Of a DNA stretch of 30,704 bases, positions 18,977 to 28,167 are shown one piece after another (the first letter of the stretch is position 1; every line of letters starts with the position of its first letter). The notes beneath the pieces were generated by a model. It made no database searches. It saw nothing but the letters and a program-made list of their open reading frames with translations, and had not been told where the DNA came from. Location: the NCBI GenBank assembly GCA_001600495.1, contig BCKE01000072.1, positions 52,123 to 82,826 of the forward strand, written 5' to 3'. A program made the translations under genes and the position numbers. This DNA comes from Pilasporangium apinafurcum (Eukaryota; Oomycota; Peronosporomycetes; Pythiales; Pythiaceae).

Positions 18977-19766
18977 ATGGCAGGCGCGACGGAGTATGCG
19001 AGAGAGCTGCTGCGAAGGCAATTTTTAGGTACGTTTCCAGACTTCTCCTTTCTTCTTTCTCCCCCTATTCTGCCTTTATTATTCAAGAAAAGCCCTGGTT
19101 GACTTTTGCTGGTTGTGTTGCGGCTGAATGTTCTAGAAATGAGCCGCAATCCGCCTGAGGGGGTGTCGGTCGGTCTGGGCGACGATGAAAACATTTTCAA
19201 CTGGGAGATTTTGCTCGTCGGTCCACCGGATACTCTCTATGAGGGTGGGTTCTTCAAAGCGACTCTGGAGTTCCCACAAAACTTCCCCAACATGCCACCA
19301 AAGATGACGTTCAAGTCGGAAATGTGGCATCCCAATGGTGAATATGCATATGACTTTACTCTATTATTGATATATATATTGTGTATGCTGAAGACGTATG
19401 GTATGGTATGCGTTTATAGTCTACCCGAACGGCGTGGTGTGTATCTCCATCCTGCATCCGCCTGGTGAGGATCAGCTGAATCAACAAGAAACGGCCGATG
19501 AACGATGGCGTCCAATCTTGGGAGTGGAGTCGATTTTAGTGTCGGTGATATCCATGCTCTCGGATCCGAACGATGAATCCCCCGCTAACATTGACGCAGC
19601 GGTATGTCCATTCATTCTTGCATTGCTTATGAATAATATGTTCATGGTTAGTTCTCTACATTTTACTCATTATGAACTATGTTGCCAGGTTGAATGGCGA
19701 AATGACAAGGATGCGTTCAAGAAACGCTGTCGTCGTATTGTGCGGAAATCTCAGGAAGATATTTAA
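18977..19766 (+). CDS. UBE2G1: Ubiquitin-conjugating enzyme E2 G1 type
   Basis: Exons 18977-19028, 19137-19337, 19420-19601, 19689-19766; introns of 108, 82 and 87 bp; 170 aa, the same length as animal UBE2G1. Start [16 protein letters not shown] is the N-terminal helix. The UBC fold carries [19 protein letters not shown], the HPN motif (Asn84, oxyanion) and catalytic Cys92 in [14 protein letters not shown]. Insertion of the acidic loop after the active site ([15 protein letters not shown]) and the ending [11 protein letters not shown] are diagnostic of the UBE2G1/Ubc7 group, which builds Lys48 chains and serves ER-associated degradation or cullin substrates. All key residues are present. The neighbouring RNF10-like E3 is unlikely to be a specific partner on position alone. 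Confidence 0.95.
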
Positions 19767-20400
19767 AATCACAACAACCTCCATCCGACCCTGATGACAA
19801 AAATCCCCAAGTGAGTGAAAGAGAGATAAAAGAATGAGCCAGATCCATCACGTACAACAGAGCGAGAAAAAATGAGCTGAGAACATTAAAGAGCGAGAGA
19901 AGATTATACCAACACAATGCATCCACACTGCCATCCTTCATTATTTTCTCATTCTTAGAACGTTTGCGTCTTCGTACAATATTGGATTGGAAAGATCACA
20001 TCTGTCGCCGATATGCTTGGTTGAATCCTCGACTCATGACAAAAACTTCAGCCAAGTTCTGGTGCATTTACTGCTTTCTCCTTCACGCTAACTATCAGTC
20101 ACAACGTACAAAGTAGAAGAGAACGAAGTAGTAGTAGTAGAAGAAGAAGAAGAAGAAGAGGAGGAGGAGAAGGAGAAGGAGGAAGGCAGAAGAGTGAGCT
20201 CTCTGCTCATATGGAGCAGTCAAATGAGCTAACACTTGACCCTTTGGTTAACCTTTTATGCCATTCGATTGGTTAAAAATATGTTTTTTGACACGCTGAT
20301 TGGGCAAATCCTGTCGCCTGTTCCTTGATGACGGAATCCATGATCCAAGACAGTGCTGATAAAACCATTTGCCAAAGCGGAAGCTACACCGAACGTAACG
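19767..20400. other. Intergenic between UBC and TIP30-like genes
   Basis: Contains the purine microsatellite listed separately and two CCAAT-type sites (GATTGG near 20267 and 20297) shortly upstream of the next gene. No coding region is supported. Confidence 0.5.
20125..20192 (+). repeat. GTA/GAA/GGA trinucleotide purine tract
   Basis: Successive triplet runs: GTA repeated about four times, then GAA/AGA about seven times, then GGA/GAAGGA units. Nearly pure purine on the plus strand over some 60 bp. It is non-coding and lies about 210 bp upstream of the TIP30-like gene. Confidence 0.85.
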
Positions 20401-21358
20401 ATGTCATATGTGGCAATGGTGATCGGTTCGACGGGCGCCATCGGGCGGGATCTCGTGGCAGAACTAGTGCAGTCACCTAAATGTACCAAAGTCATCGCAC
20501 TCACGCGGCGCGACGTCCCCTCAGCTCAATGGTCAACAACTTTCCCTGCGTTGGATGTGAAGGAAGCGGAAACGAAACTGGAGATCCGCAAAATAAACTT
20601 TGATAATATCGCAGAAGAAAACGTGGCAGCGACAGAGCGTGTGGATGCATCATTCTGCTGCTTGGGTACAACAAGAAAAGGTAATCATATTGTTTATTGT
20701 TATCGTACATAGGTCTCTTTTTATAATGGATTCTCTCAATGTACCTGACGTAGATGCTGGATCGGCCGAAGCGTTCCGCAAAGGTAAGGACTATAGTATA
20801 GTTGTTTTCAACGGACAAAAAGTGATGTTGGTGTTTATGATGCAGTGGATTTGGAGTACGTCACTCGGTTCGCAGAACTCTCCAAGGGTGCCAACATCCC
20901 CTATTTCGGTTTGGTATCTTCTGTTGTACGTTTATTCACTATAAACAATATATCTTTTATCGATCTGCGGGATCACTCATGCATGCGGGGCCAAATTATG
21001 AACGGCTATGTAGGGTGCGTCCAAGAGTAGTTGGTTCCTATATCCCCAGACGAAGGGAGAGGCAGAAGAGAACATAAAAAACTTGGCATTCACCAGAACT
21101 TCGATCTTCCGTCCTGCCTTACTCAAGCGTGGCGATTTAGCACGAATGGGAGAGAAACTGATCGCCAGTTTTGTGCCTAACGTAAGTGAATATCATCGGT
21201 TCTATGTATATGTGATGTGGTTGATAACAGCATTCTCATTGCTCTTGTAGATAACCACTCAAGCAGTGGCGAAGGCTATGGTGGCCGATTATGAAAATGG
21301 AGCGACGTCTGCTGATGTGAAAGAGTGGACGAATGCAGAGATGAAGGCGTTTGAGTAG
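20401..21358 (+). CDS. HTATIP2: TIP30/HTATIP2-like NAD(P)-binding protein
   Basis: Exons 20401-20680, 20754-20783, 20846-20925, 21014-21181, 21251-21358; introns of 73, 62, 88 and 69 bp; 221 aa. Atypical short-chain dehydrogenase fold: the N-terminal dinucleotide motif GSTGAIG (residues 9-15), ALTRRD at the second strand, and FCCLGTTRK followed by DAGSAEAFRKVDLEYV as in TIP30. The active-site pair Tyr140 and Lys144 lies in SSWFLYPQTKGEAEENIKNL, then TSIFRPALLKRG. Exon 2 has only 30 bases. The choice of acceptor at 21013 is fixed by the match of GASKSSWFLY to the family. The protein is smaller than animal TIP30 (242 aa) but complete. Cytosolic or nuclear; precise substrate unknown. ATG 20401 lies directly before the Rossmann strand. 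Confidence 0.9.
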
Positions 21359-21452
21359 GCGGGATGAGGAGAAATGGGAGGAAGCTGTTGTATGCGCATA
21401 GTAGTATCAGAAAATCGAACCATGGATCAATTTTACTTACAATCAATAGGTT

Positions 21453-21482
21453 CGGTAAAACCGGTATAATTTCCGGTAAAAT
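21453..21482 (+). repeat. Three-fold CGGTA(A/T)AA repeat upstream of PGAM
   Basis: TTCGGTAAAA (ends 21460), CCGGTATAAT (21461-21470) and CCGGTAAAAT (21473-21482) lie 150-175 bp upstream of the PGAM start. Spacing of 10-12 bp places them on one helix face. They may be binding sites; function unknown. Confidence 0.5.
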
Positions 21483-21550
21483 TTCTGCTTGGGTGATGAG
21501 CTCCTCGTTTTTGTTTGGCTGAACACACTTGAGACCACCAGCTCTTTTGA

Positions 21551-21570
21551 CTCACTTGCAAACTTTTTCC
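21551..21570 (+). promoter_or_regulatory. Inr plus flanking promoter region (FPR)-like core promoter of PGAM
   Basis: CTCACTTGCAAACTTTTTCC resembles the oomycete composite start element, an Inr (TCAYTYY type) followed by a T-rich FPR. It lies about 60 bp upstream of the ATG at 21628. Motif match only. Confidence 0.4.
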
Positions 21571-21627
21571 AAGCAGAAAAAACCGCTCCAGTGCTCTCTC
21601 ACGTGCTTTTCCTCCTTTCCCAAAACG

Positions 21628-22552
21628 ATGGTGCTCGCTCTCCGCCGCTCGCTCAGCATCTACACACGCACTACCACCAACGCCTTCCTGAATCAACAGC
21701 AAAAGGCCATGAAACACACGCATACACTCGTGCTTATCCGTCACGGTGAGAGCGAATGGAACAAGCAAAACCGCTTCACCGGATGGTACGATGTCCAGCT
21801 CTCGGAAAAAGGTAAAGTATATCTTAGATGTAACTATGTCATCAAATGTGATTAATCTGGTATTTCTATCATGAATAGGCAGCAAGGAGGCTATCGCGGC
21901 TGGTCAGCTGCTCAAGAGAGAGGGCTATAAATTTGACATTGCGTACACGTCGTACTTGAAGCGCGCCATTCGCACGTTGTGGCACGTATTGGAACAAACG
22001 GATCTAATGTGGATCCCCGTGCTCAATTCTTGGCGACTCAACGAACGTCATTACGGTGCGTTGACTGGTCTGGATAAGCAAGAAACCGTGGAAAAACATG
22101 GATCAGAAAAGGTGAAGCAATGGCGACGTAGCTACAACATCCCTCCACCACAACTGGACACGACGAGTGAGTACTATCCGGGTAATGATGTACGTTATCA
22201 GAAGCTGCCGAAAGAAGATCTGCCGCTGAGCGAATCGTTGGAGCTCACGACCAAACGTGTCTTGCCTGAGTGGAATGACAACATTGTTCCTGTTATCAAG
22301 TCGGGCAAGAACGTGTTGGTGGCTGCGCATGGCAACAGTCTACGTGCGTTAGTGAAGCATCTCGATGGTATTTCGGAAGATGAAATCACGGAGCTGAACA
22401 TTCCCACGGGTATCCCGCTCGTGTACCATTTGGATGAAAATCTTAAACCGATTCCGCACAAGGACGCCATCGCGCCGTTGAGTGCGTTTTACTTGGGTAA
22501 CCAAGACGAGATCCGTGCGCGTATCCTTGGTGTCAAGAACCAAACCAAGTAA
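21628..22552 (+). CDS. PGAM: 2,3-bisphosphoglycerate-dependent phosphoglycerate mutase, mitochondrial leader
   Basis: Exons 21628-21811 and 21879-22552, intron of 67 bp (GTAAAG...AATAG), 285 aa. Converts 3-phosphoglycerate to 2-phosphoglycerate in glycolysis. The catalytic domain starts at about residue 31: [12 protein letters not shown] (phospho-acceptor His39), [26 protein letters not shown] (Glu117, acid), [13 protein letters not shown] (His212). The N-terminal extension of about 27 residues, [20 protein letters not shown], lacks acidic residues and is rich in Arg, Ser and Thr, the form of a mitochondrial targeting peptide. An internal Met28 right before the domain could give a cytosolic form. 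Mitochondrial targeting of the lower half of glycolysis is known in stramenopiles, which fits. All catalytic residues are present. Confidence 0.95.
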
Positions 22553-22750
22553 GGGTCTGCATACGAAGATAGTCTGCCATTAATCACAGATGCTACCATA
22601 TTCCTTTCATTCTGGAGCTTGTGTTTACCAAGAATCTCCGTTATTCACCCAAATATCCAAATATAGCACTATTTGCTTTTGTGAATAAAACCCAAATATT
22701 GATGTGTTTTTTTTTTGCGGTCCGGGTTTGACTACCCCTGTCCACCGGAA

Positions 22751-22766
22751 CCCATTTTGCTCAGTC
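22751..22766 (+). promoter_or_regulatory. Possible initiator of PPR-like gene 1
   Basis: CCCATTTTGCTCAGTC, about 80 bp upstream of the ATG at 22842, holds CATTTTGC and CTCAGTC, loose matches to the oomycete Inr. Weak. Confidence 0.25.
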
Positions 22767-22841
22767 GTGTGAGTGGAGGAGCTCCATACTCTTGAGCGGA
22801 TACGCGCAGAGCAAGTAGCAGGGGCAGGAGAGAACTACATT

Positions 22842-23702
22842 ATGCAGGCGATTCGCAGCGCATTCACTACCTGTGGACGCCAAGGTGCGCGCCAATTCGC
22901 CGCAAAGTCGCAACGCGCGTTCTCGGCGTCCAGTGTGCCAGTTTTATCTGCACAGGAATGGATGGAAAACATCCGCAATTCTGCCGAGAAGGACGTGCTC
23001 ATCAAGAAGACCAAGTTGGCGTCATACTTGAAATCTGTGACCACAAGCGAAGACCTCGTGGCGTCGAAGGAGATCATGAAGATCTACGAGCAGAAACGTG
23101 TGGATCCGGACGCTAATGCCGCTGGTTTATTCGTGAAGAAGGCGCTGGAGTTGGACGCTGCTGACCTTGTCTTTGAAGTGCTTGAGGCCAATTACCGTAT
23201 TGGACTCTTCCTGGAACCATCCACGCTTAACAAATTGCTGTCCAAGTTCTTTAAGGATGGAGAATTCGACAAGGTGTTTCAGTTGCATGAGATTGGCAAC
23301 CAGAAATACCATGTCAAGTCCACGGAACGCACCTATGACATCCTCATCCGTGCTGCTATTGAACAGGACGACATGGACAAGGCGGTGGCGCTCGTTAAGA
23401 CCGCAGCGTAAGTACATTTTCATTGCGTGTTGCGGAAATTAATGTACTGACAACGCTTGTTGCATACATATAGTGAAAGCCATAAGTTGCAACGCGTGAC
23501 GTGCAACAACTTGCTGTTCAAATTGAAGGAACGCGAATTACAGGACAAGGTAGACATGTTCTCTATCGTTTTAAAAGGTTGATTCGTTGATGCTAATTAT
23601 GTGTACGCTTGTGTTCTCTCACTATAGATTGATGAAGTAGCGGCATTGATGAAGGAGGCAGGTGTGGAGCCAAATGACACGACCAAGAAGATCTTGCAAT
23701 AG
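22842..23702 (+). CDS. Mitochondrial helical-repeat (PPR-like) protein 1
   Basis: Exons 22842-23407, 23474-23549, 23628-23702; introns of 66 and 78 bp; 238 aa. The ATG at 22842 follows in-frame codons that start without ATG. The N-terminus MQAIRSAFTTCGRQGARQFA, then KSQRAFSASS, is a mitochondrial presequence with a typical RAFS-type cleavage context. The body is all-helical and repeated: AADLVFEVLEANYRIGLFLE, NKLLSKFFKDGEFDKVFQLH, YDILIRAAIEQDDMDKAVAL. It ends IDEVAALMKEAGVEPNDTTK. Units of about 35 residues ending in position-like xxPxxxT, as in pentatricopeptide repeats. PPR proteins bind organelle RNA; a ribosome or respiratory-complex role is equally possible. It resembles the next gene in order, charge pattern and the site of its last intron. 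Confidence 0.75.
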
Positions 23703-24034
23703 ACAGACTCATAGTGACTACAGAAAGTATACACATACCCACACACGCTTACCCTATCAAAAGGAAGGGCATGTTCACAGCCCGTTACACCTACGCTAGA
23801 CAAGCCAAATGAAAAAACAAACAAATCGATCATTTTTCCATGAACTCGTGCATCATTTTCATGTGCAGTGGTAATTTACTAGCCATGTGAATGTAAATTA
23901 CATAAACTCCATAAATTACATCATATTGGGAACATTTCGTCGTAAATTACGAAATAATGGGAATATTTCACTGGTGTGCATCAATCACGCACTGAGCAGA
24001 TCCGATCGATTGACTTGTGTGTGTGGAGGAAGAG
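23703..24034. other. Intergenic between the two PPR-like genes, with TAAATTAC elements
   Basis: 332 bp. Besides the repeats listed next it holds no gene. The part after 23840 is AT-rich and appears to be the promoter of the second PPR-like gene. Confidence 0.5.
23871..23955 (+). repeat. TAAATTAC cluster with a palindrome, upstream of PPR-like gene 2
   Basis: Direct copies of TAAATTAC at 23894-23901, 23912-23919 and 23943-23950, and one inverted copy (GTAATTTA) at 23871-23878. The last direct copy overlaps a 7-bp inverted repeat: ATTTCGT (23934-23940) and ACGAAAT (23949-23955) around CGTAAATT. The cluster ends 80 bp before the ATG at 24035. It is likely a regulatory site; the binding factor is unknown. 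Confidence 0.6.
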
Positions 24035-24856
24035 ATGGCGCTCGTGCGTTCGCTGTTGCTGAGTCGCACCGGCGCGGCCATGCGGTTCACGGCCGTCCGT
24101 GCGTTCAGTGGTAATGTTGAATACCCAAAGATTGAAGGTACGGTCCCAGAAATCACGAAAGCGCTCACGACTATCGGCGCGCGGCTCTCGATCCCCACAG
24201 CTGCACTTTACTTCACGAAGCAGAAGATCAACCACATCGTGCGCGAGATGAAGGGTGTGGATGAGCTGCGGCAAGTGCAACAGACGCTACTGCTTGCGGA
24301 TGCCAAGCTTGTGTATCCGAGTGAATTTGCGTCAGGTTCGTTCTTCTCGGCGTGTTTGAAGCTTGATGCTCCTGAAGTGGCGCTTGAGTTCATGCGCAAG
24401 GCCGAAAACATGCGTCACTACGTCAACAACCAGAGCTTCGTGCGTGTGGCCAAGCACTACGCTTCGCTAGATGATCAGGAGGCAGTGGAGGAAGTTCTGC
24501 AGCTAATGCAGAAGGCAGAAGTGCAGCCAACGACCAAGCTCTACCATTTCCGTGTGCTGAACGCCAAGAACCAGAATCGCTTTGATGAGGCTGTGGCTAT
24601 TGCAAAGGAAGCAGCTGAGGCGCGACAAATCAATTCGAACCTCATCATCCTGTTGCTTAATGGGCTTGAGGGCGATGCGCTCACGCAACAGGTATGTCTA
24701 TGTCTGCATTGCTAGGTGTTTTATTCTATGTGACCTGTATGTGTTGCGGTTCTCATATGATGTATAATGTAATAGATTCCACTGGCCAAATACTTGGCTG
24801 CCAAGGGCGATGTCATTCCAAACGCCAAGCTGTTGGAGTTATTAGCAAATGAGTAG
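24035..24856 (+). CDS. Mitochondrial helical-repeat (PPR-like) protein 2
   Basis: Exons 24035-24691 and 24776-24856, intron of 84 bp (GTATGT...TAATAG), 245 aa. The N-terminus MALVRSLLLSRTGAAMRFTA, then VRAFSGN, is a mitochondrial presequence. Helical repeats follow: ALYFTKQKINHIVREMKGVD, SFFSACLKLDAPEVALEFMR, VRVAKHYASLDDQEAVEEVL (with QLMQKAEVQPTTKLYH, a PPR-like unit end), LNAKNQNRFDEAVAIAKEAA. The last exon is IPLAKYLAAKGDVIPNAKLL plus six residues. Its layout parallels the gene at 22842: in both, the final intron is phase 0 and sits just before an Ile that begins the last helix pair. Probably tandem paralogues. Role in mitochondrial RNA or complex assembly is inferred from the fold only. 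Confidence 0.77.
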
Positions 24857-24964
24857 ACGCACAACACAGAGAGAGGAGCGGCTAAATGCACAATCAAAAA
24901 TCAAACCAGCGTTCTCCTCTTCATTTTTTGGGTGTGTATGTATACATGTAATTGTATAATTGAC

Positions 24965-27858
24965 TCAGTCGTTGAGATTTTTCTCGTTCAGCAGTGACTC
25001 GGTGTAGAACGAATCGTTCCCACGCAGCGCTCGCTTCCTCAACTCCACTACAAAGAAAGCAACAAACGCGCCAAAGCCAAAGAGGGTGACTACTGCACCA
25101 ATGAAACTGGCTGCACGCTTGGACACACTATTATGATGTTTCTTATTTCCCTTGACTGTGCGACCGAATGCAAATGCAACATCACCATCTGCATCCACAT
25201 CCGCGACATTCCCATGGATCGCCCGCATCAGCACATCGTCCTGTGTGTGGAGCCGGCTCTCGTGGACAACCGCGCGGTTGTCCTGCGTCTCGCTCTTGTA
25301 TGTCGGACTCTCGTGGCTCTGTAACGACGGATACAACTGCCAGACTGCGTGGATATCCGAGACAGCAAGCAGCTCCCGTTGCCCCATTTTGCTCAGCACT
25401 TTCAAGCGCTCAATGGGGTCGGCGATGATCGGAAAAATGCTCTGGCACCATTCTGGGGAACTGAGTTCGTTTTGTCCGTTTTGTTCAACCCCCAGTTCCG
25501 TGAACTGCATGAACGCGCTCGCAGGATGGTGCATGATACTGAAGAAATCGTACGGAACTTCCAGAGCACTCTTGCTATTGTTCATGTCTTCGACGATGAA
25601 GTAGCTGCGTTTCGTCTCGGGCAGACACTCCCATGCGATCCGCACATGGTCGTCGCGGTCCAGGCGGTCGATTGTATGGTGCAGTCCGATGGCGTGCAGT
25701 AGTACATGCATAACGTTGCCCAAGCCACAATCCGCCGAGACTCCCAACAGCTGCTCGCCTCCAATCCGTCCGATATACGAGAAACAGGAAGATGAAGTGG
25801 CTTTGATCGTCACGTAATCGTGTGCACAATTGTGGTCACGGAGGCAGTCATTGTCTTTGCATCGTTGAAAGCTGAAATATGTGACTTCAGCGACGTGATT
25901 CATGGCGTTCCGCACCAAACGATCAAACATTTGTGCACTGGCGTCGATCTGGAAACACATCGTCGCGTCTTTCCAGCGATGGTCGCGTTCGGAATTGTAG
26001 TAGCCATGAAGTACGTGTCCAAACTGCCCATCGCCTCCATCTGCGTTCTTCCATATCTTGAGTTCACCAATGGCGATATCCCCTTGGATGATCATGATGT
26101 TGTCCTCTGCCAGCACGTAGTCATATTCGATACCTTTGAATGACACAACGTCTTCGTCATGGCGTTTTATAGTTGGTGTAACTTCTTCCACCGGCAAGCG
26201 GCACTCGCCACTCAACGGATTCAACACCAACGGCGCACGACACGCGGCTGCCTGCTCTTCAGGAGTCACCCCATCATCACTTGAAGGGACACAAACCATT
26301 TCTTCATCGTCTTCGTTCGTCATCTCGTATCCGTGGTAACATGTGCAGTCTTCATAGTCCATCAGTGGCCAGTTTGTGGCAAACGAATCGAGTGGACACT
26401 GTGAAAACGGCACTAACACATTGTCCGTCGGTGGCTGATTGCATTCAACTACGCGCTTCTTCTTCTCACGCCGGCGTTGCCGTAGACTCTTGTGACCAGC
26501 TTCCGCCTCTTCCACATCCGTTTCCTTTGTCATACTGATGCCGTAGATGCATTGACAGTTGGCCTTGTTCTGTAATGGCCAGTGTTTGAGGAATGCATGT
26601 TTCGGGCACCCGTTGTTGTCCGTTAAGAACCACTCGAGACACCCCTCAAGCGATTCGTCGCGGTAGAATCCACGCGCACAATCGCAATCGTCAAAAGACG
26701 TCTCGACGTGTGTCAGCTCCGAAGCTTTGAACGAATGTGGGGGGCAACTGTATGTAGACATGTGCACGCATTTCATGTCTGGGGTTTTCCATCCGTACCC
26801 AGGCAGGCACTGACATTGTTCAACCGAGTGAGCAAACGCAGCCACAGGCCTGGAATACGGTGGACATTCGAAAGGCTCTTGCTCAGCATCGTCGATTTGT
26901 TCATATTCTCTTCCATCTTCAGACACGTTCACCTCATCGCACGATTGTGTCATCTCGTTGCGTCGATAGCGTTTGCTCTCCAAACACTCGCAGTCTTTGA
27001 AACTCATGGGTCGTTCACCTAGTGGCAAGTCGCGACGCTTGAACGAGTTGAGTGGACATACAAATGCCGCTTGTTCACGTTTACATTCATTCATGACAGT
27101 GCGCACAAATCCCCAGTCACAATGGCAATCCGCGAACGAGTGCGGACGCATGTTAGCGGCAGGAGAGGAATTTAGTGGACACGTATAGTGGTCCATGAAC
27201 AGGCACTCGCCTGATTGGTCGTTCTTCTCGTACGGATCCACGCAGTCACAGTCTGCGAGCGACGTGACATCGCGGCGGTGCTTCTTCCTGAAGTAGTTGC
27301 CTGCGCGTGGGCATCTTCGTAATTGACAACGGCCGGTGGTGTTGTCCTTCGTATATGGATGCTGACAATCACAGTCGGCGATCGATTTGGCTGTCTTTAG
27401 TCCCGCCTTGAGCATGTACCGACCTTTGCATTGGAAGATCGCAGCCGTGCACGCCTTGTGTGTGTCGTCTCGCGTGTAGCCTTCCAGGCATTCACAGTCC
27501 GCGAAACTAAGTGGGTGTAAACGGATCGCAGCTGATCCTTCTGGGCAACGGAAGAGCGTTGATATTCCTGCTTGCTGCCCCATGTTGGCGTTATTGTTGT
27601 CAATTAGCGGGGAGATATTACCCTGACAAAGACAATCTTCCAGCGATTCCATGTCACGAGGAAGTAGCATTGCTTCACATGGAGAAGGACACACTAAGCA
27701 ACGGCAGCAACAGAACATGTGAAGCCTTAGAACAGCCCCACAGCGAGCTAGATGTGGTAGTACAATTTACCATAGAACGCAGCATGAGAGCTTGGAAGGA
27801 GGATACTGGTCGTGCATATTGCATACGAGAGAAGCCCCCAAGCGCGCCGAGTCCACAT
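24965..27858 (-). CDS. Type I membrane protein: Cys-rich repeats plus inactive-looking astacin domain
   Basis: Exons 27771-27858 and 24965-27693, intron 27694-27770 (77 bp, GTAAAT...TGCTTAG), 938 aa. Exon 1 gives the signal peptide (MWTRRAWGLLSYAICTTSIL, cleavage near HAA). Residues about 31-500 hold some ten repeats of 35-50 residues of the form CPxxS...FxDCxCxxGY...C, like the ephrin-receptor/GCC2-GCC3 type. An M12A astacin-like domain follows (about 535-820): CFSYIGRIGGEQ, the zinc site HVLLHAIGLHH (692-702), then RLDRDDHV, and Met-turn SIMHHP. The three zinc His remain, but the catalytic Glu of HExxH is Val693, the Glu after the third His is Thr703, and the Met-turn Tyr is His752. One transmembrane helix (about 892-912) precedes a short basic cytosolic tail. 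Likely a secreted-side binding protein rather than a protease. Confidence 0.9.
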
Positions 27859-28167
27859 CAATGACCGTAGAAATTGCAGAAGGAGATACTCAGGTTGCAC
27901 TGATCGGTGGCTTGGGCAGCAAATGTGAAAATGCGCTGAGGTGCTTCATCACCACCATTGCCATTCAAATACTGTGTGCATTCTTTCGAAAATCATGCAA
28001 AGATCTTTTCGCGACCTTTCGTGTTCCTTGTAGATTTCATCCAATCATTGATGCATTGCTGCTCATTCCAACGAATAGATCCTCAAAGACCAAAAATACA
28101 CACGATTGATTGATTGAAAATAGACAAACCTACCGCCTCATATCGACAGAAATTTGAATTCGCGATC
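27859..28167. other. Intergenic between pseudo-astacin and acyltransferase genes
   Basis: 309 bp: promoter of the minus-strand pseudo-astacin gene and 3' flank of the acyltransferase gene. No gene or repeat is seen. Confidence 0.5.

Noticed and set aside
20941-21013. Coding reading HAGPNYERLC as an exon of the TIP30-like gene
   Set aside because: No acceptor AG precedes it, while splicing to 21014 yields GASKSSWFLYPQTKGE, the exact family block with Tyr-x3-Lys.
27511-27864. Plus-strand frame overlapping the start of the pseudo-astacin gene
   Set aside because: It is antisense to the signal-peptide exon, intron and first Cys repeats, and has no sensible composition.
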